A DNA stretch of 64,000 nucleotides from Thauera chlorobenzoica (GTDB lineage: Bacteria > Pseudomonadota > Gammaproteobacteria > Burkholderiales > Rhodocyclaceae). The translations under genes were made by a program, and so were the position numbers. The stretch lies in contig NZ_CP018839.1 of NCBI RefSeq assembly GCF_001922305.1, forward strand, positions 1,550,001 through 1,614,000, read 5' to 3'. Every line of letters starts with the position of its first letter. Position 1 is the first letter of the stretch. Shown here in pieces: positions 29,112-38,134 of the stretch. The notes below the pieces were generated by a model, which searched no databases, had not been told where the DNA came from, and was given only the letters and a program-made list of their open reading frames with translations.

Positions 29112-31319
29112 ATGCCACTCATCAACGATCTTCGCTACGACGCTCCCTGGCAGGAGGTCATCGCCACCGCCGACGACTGGGACCACCTGGGGCCGGCCAC
29201 CGTGCTGCGGATGCTGCACCACCTGCACCTGGTGCGCGTCTTCGAGGAAACCGTGCTCGAACTCGACGGCGAAGGGCTGGTCCATGGCCCCGCCCACTCC
29301 AGCATCGGCCAGGACGGCGGCGCGGTGGGCGCGGTGTCGCTGCTGCGCTCGTCCGACCTGATCACCGGCTCGCACCGCGGCCACCACCAGTTCCTCGCCA
29401 AGGGCCTCGCCCATCTCGATCAAGGCGAGGCCGACCCGCGGCGTACGCCGCTGTCCGAGGGGGTCAGGACCATGCTCTACCGTGCGCTCGCCGAGATCCT
29501 CGGCCTTGCCGACGGTTACTGCCGGGGGCGGGGCGGTTCGATGCACCTGCGCTGGGCCGAGGCCGGCGCGCTCGGCACCAACGCCATCGTCGGCGGCGGC
29601 GTGCCGCTGGCCACCGGTGCGGCGTGGGCGTGCAAGCGGCGTGGCGCGGGGGACGTGGCGTTCACCTTCCTCGGCGACGGGGCGGTCAATATCGGCGCGG
29701 TGCCCGAGTCGATGAACCTGGCCGCGCTGTGGTCGCTGCCGGTGTGCTTCTTCATCGAGAACAACGGCTACGCGGTGTCGACCCGGCTGAGCGAAGAAAC
29801 GCGCGAGACGCGGCTGTCCTCGCGCGGCGGCGCCTACGGCATTGCGGCGCTGCGCGTGGACGGGATGGATCCGGTGGCGGTGCGCGTGGCCACGCAGCGG
29901 GCGGTGGATGCGATGCGCGCCGGGCAGGGGCCGTACATCATCGAGGCCGAGGTGTATCGCTACTTCCACCACGGTGGCGGCCTGCCGGGCAGCGCCTTCG
30001 GCTACCGGAGCAAGGAGGAGGAGGCCGCCTGGCGCGCGCGCGACCCCTTGGCCTGCCTGGCCAGAGGCATGATCGAGCGCGACTGGCTGAGCGCCGACGA
30101 GGATGCGGCGCTGCGCGCAGGGGCGCGCGCCTGCATGGCTGAAATCGTCGCCCGGCTCACCGAAAAGGACGGCGCCAAGCGCCGCATCGTCCCTGCGCTG
30201 TGGCCCCAGGCCACGTTCCGCGACGAGGGCGTGCGCGGTGATCTGGCCGAACTCGCCGGCGTCCGCTGCGAGGAACTGGAAACTGCGAGCGGCAAGGTGG
30301 GCGAGGTCAAGTTCATCAGCGCGGTGGCCGGGGTGATGGCGCGGCGGATGGAATGCGACGAGCGCATCTTCTGTCTCGGCGAGGACATCCACAAGCTCAA
30401 CGGCGGCACCAACGGCGCGACCCGCGGGCTGGCAGCGCGCTTTCCGGACCGCATCGTGCCGACCCCGATCGCCGAGCAGGGCTTCGTCGGGCTGGCCGGC
30501 GGGGTGGCGATGGAAGGCCATTACCGCCCGGTGGTCGAGCTGATGTATGCCGATTTCGCCCTCGTCGCCGCCGACCCGCTGTTCAACCAGATCGGCAAGG
30601 CGCGCCATATGTTCGGCGGCGACATGGCGGTGCCGCTGGTGCTGCGCAGCAAGTGTGCGATCGGCACCGGCTACGGCTCCCAGCATTCGATGGACCCCGC
30701 CGGCCTGTATGCGATGTGGCCCGGGTGGCGGATCGTCGCGCCGTCGACGCCGTTCGACTATGTCGGCCTGATGAACAGTGCCCTCCAGTGCGACGACCCG
30801 GTGCTGGTGATCGAGCACGTCGGCCTGTACAACACCACCGCCCCCGGCCCGCTGGAGGATTTCGACTACCACATTCCGCTCGGCAAGGCGAAGGTGGTCC
30901 GCCCCGGCAAAGCATTTACCGTGCTGACCTACCTGGCGATGACGCCGCTCGCGGTGAAGGTCGCCGACGAACTCGGCGTCGACGCCGAAGTGATCGACCT
31001 GCGCTCGCTCGATCGCGCCGGCATCGACTGGGAGACGATCGGCGACAGCGTGCGCAAGACCAACAACGTGGTCGTCCTCGAACAGGGCTCGCAGACCGCG
31101 TCCTACGGCGCGCTGCTCGCCGACGAGGTGCAGCGCCGGCTGTTCGACCACCTCGACCAGCCGGTCAAGCGCATCCACGGCGGCGAGGCGGCGCCGAACG
31201 TTTCCAAGGTGCTCGAGCGCGCGGCCTTCGTTGGTGCCGAGGAGGTGCGTGCCGGCTTCATCGAGGTGATGGCCGACGCTGACCATCCGCTGCCGCCCGG
31301 CGGGCAGCGCCCGGACTGA
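29112..31319 (+). CDS. Fused alpha-beta E1 of a 2-oxoacid-dehydrogenase-like complex, candidate hydroxybenzoquinone-cleaving enzyme
   Basis: The 735-residue protein joins the E1-alpha domain (about 1-350) and E1-beta domain (about 400-735), which are separate in most acetoin, pyruvate and branched-chain complexes. The thiamine-diphosphate motif runs from Gly188-Asp189-Gly190 to Asn217-Asn218. The beta part has ERIFCLGEDI and the TPIAEQGFVGLAGG segment. In A. anaerobius and T. aromatica AR-1, hydroxybenzoquinone is cleaved to acetate and malate by gene products of this family, and this is the natural counterpart. E1 would perform the C-C cleavage with transfer of an acyl group to E2. AAGGA lies 7 bases before the start. 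Confidence 0.88.
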   Translation: MPLINDLRYDAPWQEVIATADDWDHLGPATVLRMLHHLHLVRVFEETVLELDGEGLVHGPAHSSIGQDGGAVGAVSLLRSSDLITGSHRGHHQFLAKGLAHLDQGEADPRRTPLSEGVRTMLYRALAEILGLADGYCRGRGGSMHLRWAEAGALGTNAIVGGGVPLATGAAWACKRRGAGDVAFTFLGDGAVNIGAVPESMNLAALWSLPVCFFIENNGYAVSTRLSEETRETRLSSRGGAYGIAALRVDGMDPVAVRVATQRAVDAMRAGQGPYIIEAEVYRYFHHGGGLPGSAFGYRSKEEEAAWRARDPLACLARGMIERDWLSADEDAALRAGARACMAEIVARLTEKDGAKRRIVPALWPQATFRDEGVRGDLAELAGVRCEELETASGKVGEVKFISAVAGVMARRMECDERIFCLGEDIHKLNGGTNGATRGLAARFPDRIVPTPIAEQGFVGLAGGVAMEGHYRPVVELMYADFALVAADPLFNQIGKARHMFGGDMAVPLVLRSKCAIGTGYGSQHSMDPAGLYAMWPGWRIVAPSTPFDYVGLMNSALQCDDPVLVIEHVGLYNTTAPGPLEDFDYHIPLGKAKVVRPGKAFTVLTYLAMTPLAVKVADELGVDAEVIDLRSLDRAGIDWETIGDSVRKTNNVVVLEQGSQTASYGALLADEVQRRLFDHLDQPVKRIHGGEAAPNVSKVLERAAFVGAEEVRAGFIEVMADADHPLPPGGQRPD

Positions 31320-31331
31320 GGAGGAATCGCG

Positions 31332-31880
31332 ATGTCTTCGAATCCGCAAACCGCAGGACTGCCCGGGCTGCGCGGCACCGACCACATCGGCTTCACCGTG
31401 CCGGATCTGGACGAGGCGGTGGATTTCTTCGTCGGGGTGATCGGCTGCGAGCCGTTCTACGAGCTGGGGCCGTTCGCTGCCGACGACGACTGGATGGCCA
31501 CCCACCTCGACGTGCACCCGCGCGCGGTGATGAAGCGGCTGAAGTTCCTGCGCTGCCGGCACGGGTCCAATTTCGAGCTGTTCGAATACGACGCCCCCGG
31601 GCAGAACCGCCGGCAACCGAGGAACAGCGACGTCGGCGGCCATCATCTCGCCTTTTACGTGGACGACATCGATGCCGCGCTCGCCCACCTGCGCGCCCAT
31701 GGCGTGCGCATCCTCGGCGAACCGACGGTGCGCACGAGCGGGCCGAATGCCGGCCAGACCTGGGTCTATTTCCTCGCGCCGTGGGGGATGCAGCTCGAAC
31801 TGGTGAGCTTCCCGGACGGCAAGGGCTATGAACGCGACACCGCGCGGCGGCTGTGGCATCCCGCGCGGCCGGCGCAGTGA
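31332..31880 (+). CDS. VOC-superfamily (glyoxalase/dioxygenase fold) protein
   Basis: This 182-residue protein has two beta-alpha-beta3 repeats. Probable metal ligands are His in TDHIGF, Glu in FELFEY, His in VGGHHLAFYV and Glu in MQLELVSF, a complete 2-His-2-Glu set. It sits between E1 and E2 with short spacers, so it should act on the same metabolites. It could be a lyase, isomerase or epimerase of the quinone or C4 product; extradiol cleavage is unlikely in an anaerobic pathway. Confidence 0.83.
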   Translation: MSSNPQTAGLPGLRGTDHIGFTVPDLDEAVDFFVGVIGCEPFYELGPFAADDDWMATHLDVHPRAVMKRLKFLRCRHGSNFELFEYDAPGQNRRQPRNSDVGGHHLAFYVDDIDAALAHLRAHGVRILGEPTVRTSGPNAGQTWVYFLAPWGMQLELVSFPDGKGYERDTARRLWHPARPAQ

Positions 31881-31911
31881 ATCCTGAATATCGATCGGAG
31901 AGGCAAGCATC

Positions 31912-33255
31912 GTGGCCGTTGAAATTCTCATGCCATCGACCGGGGCGTCGATGAGCGAAGGCAGCATCCTGCGCTGGCTCAAGCAGGAAGGTGAAGCGGT
32001 CGAGCGCGGCGAGGCGCTGTTCGAGATCGAGACCGACAAGGCGGTGGCCGAGGCGCCCGCCCCGGCGTGCGGCATTCTCGGCAGAATCCTGGCGGCCGGA
32101 GGCAGTGAAGGCATCAAGGTAGACAGCGTGGTCGGGCTGATCGCCGTCGACGGCGAGGACCCGGCGACCCTGGCCGCGGCCGTGCCGGCCGGTGCGACGC
32201 CGGTGGGCTCGGCACCGGCGGCCAGTCCGGCGGCAGCCGCTCCGGCACCGGCTGCCGCGGCCACCGCCGCGGGCGAAGCGTCGCCGGCCGCTGCGCACGG
32301 GCGGATTCCGGCCAGCCCGCTGGCACGGCGACTGGCCCGCGAAACGGGCGTCGATCTGAGCGTCGTGCGCGGCCGTGGGCCGCATGGCCGGGTGTTGCGC
32401 GCCGACGTCGAAAGCGCTGCGCGGCAGGCCGCCGAGGTGCTGGTGCCGTCTGCCGCGTTGGCGCCGGGCAGGACTGCGCCGCTGCCGGCGGCTACGGTGG
32501 CCGCAGCGGGAACGGCAGCACCCTCAGCGGCCGGCGCCGCCTTCGAGGACATTCCGCATTCGGCGATGCGGCGGGTGATCGCCCAGCGCCTGGGGGAAGC
32601 CAAGCGCACCGTGCCGCACTTCTACCTCAGCCTCGATTGCACGGTCGATGCGCTGCTCGCCTTGCGTGCGCAGCTCAACGCCCAACTCGACGCCCAACTC
32701 GACGCCCAGGTTGGCGCCCACCCCGGCGGCGGCAAGCTGTCGGTCAACGATTTCATCGTCAAGGCGGTGGCGCTCGCCCTGCGGCGCGTGCCCGGGTGCA
32801 ATGCGGCATGGACAGAGGCGGCGATCCGCCGCTTCGCCGAGGTCGACGTCGCGGTCGCGGTGGCGACGCCGGGCGGGCTGATCACCCCCATCGTGCGCCA
32901 TGCCGATGACAAGAGCCTGGGCACTCTCTCCGCCGAGCTCAGGGCGCTCGCCGGTCGCGCCCGGGAAGGGCGGCTGAAGCCCGAGGAGTACCAGGGCGGC
33001 GGGTTCACCGTCTCCAATCTGGGCATGTACGGCATCCGCGAGTTCGCCGCGATCATCAACCCGCCGCAGGCCTGCATCCTCGCCGTGGGCGCCTGCGAGC
33101 CGCGCCCGGTGGTGCGCGACGGCAGCCTCGCGGTGGCGACCCTGATGAGCTGCACCCTGTCGGTCGACCATCGCGTGGTCGATGGTGCCCTGGCGGCGGA
33201 ATTTCTGGCGGAATTCCGCCGCCTGATCGAAAATCCGCTCGCGATCCTGGTGTAG
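31912..33255 (+). CDS. Dihydrolipoamide acyltransferase, E2 of the ring-cleavage complex
   Basis: This 447-residue E2 starts at GTG (31912). Layout: one lipoyl domain (residues 1-80, lipoyl-lysine in ETDKAVAE), an Ala/Pro-rich linker, a peripheral-subunit-binding domain (RIPASPLARRLARETGVDL), a second Ala-rich linker, then the catalytic domain with DHRVVDGA near the C-terminus. The catalytic domain contains a short repeated AQLDAQLDAQ segment (bases 32671-32718). It accepts the acyl unit from E1 and passes it to CoA. The E3 partner is at 23457. Confidence 0.92.
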   Translation: MAVEILMPSTGASMSEGSILRWLKQEGEAVERGEALFEIETDKAVAEAPAPACGILGRILAAGGSEGIKVDSVVGLIAVDGEDPATLAAAVPAGATPVGSAPAASPAAAAPAPAAAATAAGEASPAAAHGRIPASPLARRLARETGVDLSVVRGRGPHGRVLRADVESAARQAAEVLVPSAALAPGRTAPLPAATVAAAGTAAPSAAGAAFEDIPHSAMRRVIAQRLGEAKRTVPHFYLSLDCTVDALLALRAQLNAQLDAQLDAQVGAHPGGGKLSVNDFIVKAVALALRRVPGCNAAWTEAAIRRFAEVDVAVAVATPGGLITPIVRHADDKSLGTLSAELRALAGRAREGRLKPEEYQGGGFTVSNLGMYGIREFAAIINPPQACILAVGACEPRPVVRDGSLAVATLMSCTLSVDHRVVDGALAAEFLAEFRRLIENPLAILV

Positions 33256-33265
33256 CGGGGTCGCC

Positions 33266-33298
33266 CACCGCGCTCCGGCGGCATGCCGGCGCGCGGTG
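33266..33298 (+). terminator. Hairpin between E2 and the LysR gene
   Basis: CACCGCGCTCCGGC (33266-33279) and GCCGGCGCGCGGTG (33285-33298) pair at 13 of 14 positions around a 5-base loop, with no T run. It may reduce read-through into the regulator gene or stabilise the upstream message. Confidence 0.5.
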
Positions 33299-33346
33299 CC
33301 GGGGACGCCCGCGCATGCCGACAAGGGAATCAGGAAATTTTCCAGG

Positions 33347-34261
33347 ATGAAGCTGAGCCAGCTGCAACATTTGATCGCGGTCGCCGAAGCGGGCACCGTC
33401 CGCCAGGCCGCGAAGGTGCTGTTCCTGTCGCAGTCGTCGGTGACGAAGAGCATCCACCAGCTCGAGGAGTCGTTGGGCGTCGAGCTGTTCCACCGCGGTT
33501 CCCATGGGGTCACCCCCACCGCCGCCGGGCGTGCCCTGATCGCTCGCGCCAAGGTCGTCGAGGCCGAGTTGCGCGAGGCCCGCAACGACATCGATTCGAT
33601 CGTGGGGGCGGGTACCGGCGACCTCAGGATCAGCATCTCGCCGACCGTCTCCGTCGGTCTGGCGCCGCAGGCGGTGATCGAATTCAAGCGCTCGCGGCCG
33701 CGGGTCTCGGTCCAGATCCAGGAGGGCGTCTATCCCGACGTGCTGCAGTCGGTGCGCACCGGCGACATCGATTTCGCGATTTGCCTGATGCCCGAGCGGC
33801 CGCGCGACGAGGGGCTGTCCTGCGAGCTGCTGCTGCCCGACCGGGTGACGCCGGCGGTGCGTGCGAGTCACCCGCTGGCTTCGTCGCGGAAGAAGCTGGT
33901 AGACCTGGTTAATGCCGACTGGGTGATCTACCGCCTCGGCCGCAGCGGGCGCGACGTCTTCGAGCAGACCTTCCTCGCTTCGGGGCTCAAGCCGCCTTCG
34001 AGCACTATCGACTGCGCCTCGTTTGCCGCCACCCTGACCCTGGTCGAGCGCGGCGACTACATCACCCTGGTGCCGAAGCGGCTGTTCGCCGACAAGGCCG
34101 CGCGCTGGGGGATCGTGCCCCTCGTCATGGAGTCGCCGATGCCGGCATGGAACATCGCGGTGTTTTACCGTGCGGAGCACGAGCTGTCGCCGGTGTGCCT
34201 GGCCTTCCTGCACGAACTGCGGGCTGCCGCCACCGACATCCTGACCCGCCAGTCGGGTTGA
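33347..34261 (+). CDS. LysR-family regulator, candidate master regulator of the catabolic island
   Basis: A 304-residue LysR protein with a helix-turn-helix at residues 1-60 (VRQAAKVLFLSQSSVTKSIHQLEE) and an effector domain after about residue 90. It is the only LysR gene inside the island and lies at the end of the ALDH-E1-E2 operon. In T. aromatica AR-1 the LysR regulator DbdR controls several operons of the equivalent pathway, and this gene is positioned to do the same through the AAGATT elements. The start at 33347 follows CAGGA closely; an upstream in-frame start adds 17 residues unlike LysR proteins. Confidence 0.88.
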   Translation: MKLSQLQHLIAVAEAGTVRQAAKVLFLSQSSVTKSIHQLEESLGVELFHRGSHGVTPTAAGRALIARAKVVEAELREARNDIDSIVGAGTGDLRISISPTVSVGLAPQAVIEFKRSRPRVSVQIQEGVYPDVLQSVRTGDIDFAICLMPERPRDEGLSCELLLPDRVTPAVRASHPLASSRKKLVDLVNADWVIYRLGRSGRDVFEQTFLASGLKPPSSTIDCASFAATLTLVERGDYITLVPKRLFADKAARWGIVPLVMESPMPAWNIAVFYRAEHELSPVCLAFLHELRAAATDILTRQSG

Positions 34262-34395
34262 AGCAGGGCTGCTCGCCTGGTCGCGGGCAATTCGATATCG
34301 GGCGGGATTGATCGCTTGTATCGATCGGCGCTGAATGCGGCGTGCCGTCTGTTATGTTGCTGCCAAGACAGACGCATCTTCGGGGATGAGCGGTG

Positions 34396-35403
34396 ATGAG
34401 CGGAAAAAACAGTGAGGAGGCCGCCGCGGTCGCGGTGCGGCTGGTCGAACAAGCCGCCGATGCCGCGTCGCTGCGGCCGGTAATCACGCCCCAGCCCTAT
34501 CCCCGCCTCGGCCACGGACACTGCATCGTCGAGGTCAGGAGCGCCGGGGTCAATCCAAGCGACGCGAAGGCCGCGCTCGGGCTGATGCCGCATGCGGTGT
34601 GGCCACGGACGCCGGGTCGCGACTACGCGGGCGTCATCGTCGGCGGCTCTTCCCACCTGGTCGGCATGGAAGTGTGGGGCAGCGGCGGGGATCTCGGCAT
34701 CGTGCGCGACGGCAGCCACGCCCGCTATCTGGTGATCGACACCGCCGCGGTCAGCATCAAGCCGGCTGCGCTGAGCATGCGCGAAGCCGGCGCTGTCGGT
34801 GTGCCGTTCGTCACCGCCTACGAAGGCCTGCGGCGGGCCGGGTTGCCGGTCGCGGGGGAAGTCGTGCTGGTGATGGGCGGCAACGGCAAGGTCGGCCAGG
34901 CCGCGATCCAGCTCGCCGCCCAGCGCGGCGCCCGCGTGTTCGCGGTCAACCGCCGCGGCGAAGCGTATGCCGGCCACGCCTGCGCACCGGTCGAGCTGAT
35001 CGATGCCGAGCGCGGCGATATCGCCGGGCAGGTACGCGAGCGCACCGCCGGGCGGGGCGCCGACATCGTCTTCAACACCGTGGGCAGCCCCTATTTCGCC
35101 GCCGCCAATCAGGCAATGGCGCCCGGCGCACGCCAGATCCTGATCTCGACCCTCGACCGCGCCGTGCCCTTCGACATCTTCCAGTTCTACCGCGGTCGAC
35201 ACACCTACGTTGGCATCGACTCGCTCGCCCTCGACAGCATTGCCTGTGCGCGCATCCTCGACGAACTGGCCCCGGGCTTCGCCGCCGGAACGCTTGCGCC
35301 CTTCACGACGCCGCCGGATGCCGTCTATCCGCGCGAGCGCGCCGCCGATGCCTACCGGGCGGTGCTCGGCGGGGCACGTCAACGGCTGGTGCTCGAGGGG
35401 TGA
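34396..35403 (+). CDS. MDR-superfamily quinone oxidoreductase-like protein
   Basis: A 335-residue zinc-free medium-chain dehydrogenase/reductase. The GroES-like N-terminal half contains VRSAGVNPSDAKAALG, and the nucleotide motif is VMGGNGKVGQAAIQLAAQRGA (NADPH type). The AR-1 pathway was reported to include an additional cytoplasmic quinone oxidoreductase acting on hydroxyhydroquinone; this gene, beside the regulator, is a good match. It would interconvert hydroxyhydroquinone and hydroxybenzoquinone or detoxify quinones. It begins 134 bases after the LysR stop, so it may have its own promoter. Confidence 0.82.
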   Translation: MSGKNSEEAAAVAVRLVEQAADAASLRPVITPQPYPRLGHGHCIVEVRSAGVNPSDAKAALGLMPHAVWPRTPGRDYAGVIVGGSSHLVGMEVWGSGGDLGIVRDGSHARYLVIDTAAVSIKPAALSMREAGAVGVPFVTAYEGLRRAGLPVAGEVVLVMGGNGKVGQAAIQLAAQRGARVFAVNRRGEAYAGHACAPVELIDAERGDIAGQVRERTAGRGADIVFNTVGSPYFAAANQAMAPGARQILISTLDRAVPFDIFQFYRGRHTYVGIDSLALDSIACARILDELAPGFAAGTLAPFTTPPDAVYPRERAADAYRAVLGGARQRLVLEG

Positions 35404-35486
35404 GCTGCCACCGGCTGCACTCATGGGCAGCAAACCCGGCAAGGGCTGCAACAAGCGCAACGCTCGGGTGTCTGCTACATTGAGCG

Positions 35487-35502
35487 TTAACGTTTTTGTT
35501 AA
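35487..35502 (+). promoter_or_regulatory. Operator-like dyad before the toxin-antitoxin pair
   Basis: TTAAC-N6-GTTAA is a perfect dyad centred 20 bases upstream of the antitoxin ATG. Its AT-rich composition contrasts with the neighbourhood. Phd/YefM-type antitoxins commonly repress through such sites. Confidence 0.45.
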
Positions 35503-35513
35503 AGAGTGCCGTC

Positions 35514-35789
35514 ATGAGCTTCGCTTCCCGAGATATTGTGCCGATCAGCGATGCCCGCGCTCGCCTGACCGAGCTCTCCGATGAAGTGGTGGCCGGTGCG
35601 GAGAAACTGCTGACCAAGAACGGCACCGCCTACGTTGCCATCGTCGATGCCAGGAAGCTCGATTACTACCACGCACTGGAAGAGGAACACGCCAGCCTGG
35701 TGCTGCTGACCGAGGCTGAAGCGGGCCTGCGCGAGCTTCTGGCAGGACATCGCGTATCGAATGCCGATCTCCTGAAGGGGTTGTCCTGA
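35514..35789 (+). CDS. Type II antitoxin, Phd/YefM family
   Basis: A 91-residue protein with the Phd/YefM pattern: DIVPISDARARLTELSDEVVAG forms the DNA-binding N-terminal fold, followed by the strand NGTAYVAIVDARKLDYYHALEEE and a C-terminal tail that should bind the toxin. It precedes the toxin gene by four bases. It should neutralise the toxin and repress the pair through the upstream dyad. Confidence 0.83.
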   Translation: MSFASRDIVPISDARARLTELSDEVVAGAEKLLTKNGTAYVAIVDARKLDYYHALEEEHASLVLLTEAEAGLRELLAGHRVSNADLLKGLS

Positions 35790-35793
35790 AGGC

Positions 35794-36177
35794 ATGGCGT
35801 TACCGCCTAACGCCCTTGTCGAGGCTGCACCGAACTTCCAGATCAGCCTGGACGCCGCGCTCCGGTTTTTTCAGGTTCAAGATGCTGACAGTGCCGGTGC
35901 TCGGTCCGCCAGGCTGAAGGCGGACCTCCGCGATATGGTCGCGGTGCTGGCATGGTCTCCTGCGAGTGGTCGGCCCGCACGATTTCTGTCGGCAAGGTCT
36001 GCACAAGCGAAGCTGAAGGCCGATGCGGTCCAGCAACTGGCAGCGCAGGCCGGCTTGCCACACCTACGGGAGTACGTTGTCGGTCAGCACATCGTGCTTT
36101 ATGCCCACTCCGAAACCGATGTGGTGTTATTGGCAATCAAGCACCAGCGGCAGTTGGGGTATTCAGGAGAGCCCTGA
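35794..36177 (+). CDS. Type II toxin, RelE/ParE fold
   Basis: A 127-residue protein whose C-terminal half has the RelE/ParE strand pattern (LREYVVGQHIVLYAHSETDVVLLAIKHQRQLGY). Whether it cuts mRNA or poisons gyrase is not visible. The N-terminal 40 residues are longer than in compact ParE toxins. The pair has a lower GC content than its neighbours and sits at the edge of the catabolic island, consistent with acquisition. Confidence 0.72.
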   Translation: MALPPNALVEAAPNFQISLDAALRFFQVQDADSAGARSARLKADLRDMVAVLAWSPASGRPARFLSARSAQAKLKADAVQQLAAQAGLPHLREYVVGQHIVLYAHSETDVVLLAIKHQRQLGYSGEP

Positions 36178-36227
36178 GTCGGGCTATGCGGCAGTGATTT
36201 CCTCGATCCCCGACCCGACCCCGACCC

Positions 36228-36665
36228 TCACCCGCCCTGGCCGCGCACCCAGCGCACGATTTCTCCCGCGCCCATCGCGCCGGCCTGGCGCGCGACTTCG
36301 CGCCCGCCCCGGAACAGCGCCAGGGTCGGGATGCTGCGGATGGCGAAGCGGGCGGCGAGGGGCTGCTCCGCGTCGGTGTCGACCTTGGCCAGCCGGACCC
36401 GGGGTTCGAGCTCGCCGGCGGCGTGGGCGAAGGCGGGGGCCATCGTGCGGCAGGGGCCGCACCAGGGCGCCCAGAAGTCGACCAGGACGGGAATGTCGCT
36501 GCGCGTGAGGTGGCGCTCGAAGCGGGTGCTGTCGAGTTCGACCGGGTGGGCGGTGAACAGCGGGCGCTTGCACTGGCCGCAGGCAGGGGCGTCGGCGAGG
36601 CGGGCGGCGGGGATGCGGTTGACGGCATCGCAGTGCGGGCAGACCAGATGCAAGGAATCGGGCAT
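36228..36665 (-). CDS. trxC: Thioredoxin 2 with N-terminal zinc finger
   Basis: A 145-residue protein with two CxxC pairs (Cys9/Cys12 and Cys29/Cys32) for zinc, then a thioredoxin domain with the active site WCGPC (Cys69, Cys72) and the cis-proline in RSIPTLALF. This is the TrxC layout, a cytoplasmic reductant induced by oxidative stress in E. coli. It runs convergent with the toxin gene and divergent from the FMN dehydrogenase. Confidence 0.93.
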   Translation of the reverse strand: MPDSLHLVCPHCDAVNRIPAARLADAPACGQCKRPLFTAHPVELDSTRFERHLTRSDIPVLVDFWAPWCGPCRTMAPAFAHAAGELEPRVRLAKVDTDAEQPLAARFAIRSIPTLALFRGGREVARQAGAMGAGEIVRWVRGQGG

Positions 36666-36839
36666 GGTGCGCTTCCGGGAAAATCAGGTGTTGCTCATAT
36701 AGGGGCGGATCCCACCGCTTCAAGCACGTCCGCTGCCGGAAAGGGAGGCGCCGCCGCCTTGCGCCGGCGGGCCGTCGACCGGGGTGCTGGCGCGGGTACA
36801 ATCGGACGCTTCTCCTTCGACCCTGCCGGCCGCCGACCC

Positions 36840-38063
36840 GTGACTCCGAAACGCCGTCTCTACCGTGGCCGCGACCCTGCCCGCGCGCACAGCATCGCCG
36901 AGCTGCGGGCGATGGCGGCGCGCCGGCTGCCGAACTTCTGCTTCGAATACCTCGAAGGCGGCGCCGACGACGAGCTCACCCTGGCGTACAACCGCCGTGC
37001 CTTCGACGAACTGCTGTTGCTGCCGCGCACGCTGGTCGATGTGTCGTGCTGCGAGCTGGCGGTGCCGCTGTTCGGTGCGCCCATCGAGATGCCGGCGCTG
37101 ATCGCGCCCACCGGCTTCAATGGCCTGCTCACCCACGAAGGCGACCGCCTGCTCGCCGAGGCGGCACGCGCGGCGGGGATTCCGTTCTGCCAGAGCATGG
37201 TGTCGACGCTGGCGCTGGAGGAGATCGCCGCCACCGGGGTGCGCCACTGGATGCAGATCTACCCGTTCAAGGACCGCGTCAACCTCGCCGCGCTGCTCCG
37301 GCGCGCCGAGCACGCCGGGGTGGAGGCGATCGTGCTGACCACCGACGCCGCGGTGTTCGGCAATCGCGAGTGGGACCGCCGCAACTACCGTGCGCCGATG
37401 AAGTTGTCCGCGCGCAACCTGATCGACGTCGCCCTCCATCCGCGCTGGGTGGCCGACGTGCTGGTGCCGCACGGCGTGCCGCGCTTTCGCAACCTGGGCG
37501 ATGCGCTGCCGCCGGGCCAGGACAGTGCGCGCAATGCCGCCACCTTCCTCGCTGCGCAGATGGACCCTGCGCTCACCTGGGACGAGGTGCGCCGGCTGCG
37601 CCAGCAGTGGCCGCGCAAGCTGCTGGTGAAGGGGGTGCTGCTGGCCGAGGATGCGCTGCGCGCCCAGGCGGCGGGCGCCGATGGCGTGATCGTCAGTAAC
37701 CACGGCGGGCGCCAGCTCGACACCGCGCCGGCGCCGATCGCGCAGCTGGCGGCGGTGCGTGCGGCGGTGGGGGCGGAAATGACGGTGATCGTCGATAGCG
37801 GCCTGCGCCGCGGCAGCGACTTCGTCAAGGCGCGGGCGCTGGGGGCGGATGCGGCGATGGCGGGGCGGGCGACGCTGTACGGCCTGGCCGCCGCCGGCGG
37901 GGCCGGGGCGGCACGCGCGCTGGAGATCCTGCGCACCGAAATGGCGCGCACCCTGGGGCTGATCGGCTGTCCGCAGATGGCGGCGGTCGATGCCCGCTTC
38001 GTCGGTGCGGCGGAGCGGGAGCCCTGGCCCGCCCGGGAGCACGGGAAATTTGTCACGACATGA
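36840..38063 (+). CDS. lldD: FMN-dependent 2-hydroxyacid dehydrogenase (L-lactate dehydrogenase-like)
   Basis: A 407-residue protein of the lactate/mandelate/glycolate oxidase family. FMN-binding and catalytic features: the QIYPFKDR strand, LVKGVL lysine, active-site His288 in SNHGGRQLD, and the phosphate-binding DSGLRRGSD and AMAGRATLYGL. It oxidises an L-2-hydroxyacid and passes electrons to the quinone pool (dehydrogenases) or O2 (oxidases). The start is GTG at 36840; no better start lies nearby. Substrate choice (lactate, mandelate, malate-like) cannot be read from sequence with certainty. Confidence 0.87.
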   Translation: MTPKRRLYRGRDPARAHSIAELRAMAARRLPNFCFEYLEGGADDELTLAYNRRAFDELLLLPRTLVDVSCCELAVPLFGAPIEMPALIAPTGFNGLLTHEGDRLLAEAARAAGIPFCQSMVSTLALEEIAATGVRHWMQIYPFKDRVNLAALLRRAEHAGVEAIVLTTDAAVFGNREWDRRNYRAPMKLSARNLIDVALHPRWVADVLVPHGVPRFRNLGDALPPGQDSARNAATFLAAQMDPALTWDEVRRLRQQWPRKLLVKGVLLAEDALRAQAAGADGVIVSNHGGRQLDTAPAPIAQLAAVRAAVGAEMTVIVDSGLRRGSDFVKARALGADAAMAGRATLYGLAAAGGAGAARALEILRTEMARTLGLIGCPQMAAVDARFVGAAEREPWPAREHGKFVTT

Positions 38064-38134
38064 AGGAGATGCGTGCGTGCGGCCCCGGCATATCTTGTAG
38101 ACTGGTTCCAGTCAACGACAGGAACGAGGCCTGA

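Noticed and set aside
34262-34395. Copy of the AAGATT regulatory element before the quinone oxidoreductase gene
   Set aside because: GGATTGATCGCTTG resembles the element loosely, but no -10 lies at the 32-34 base distance, so I do not count it.
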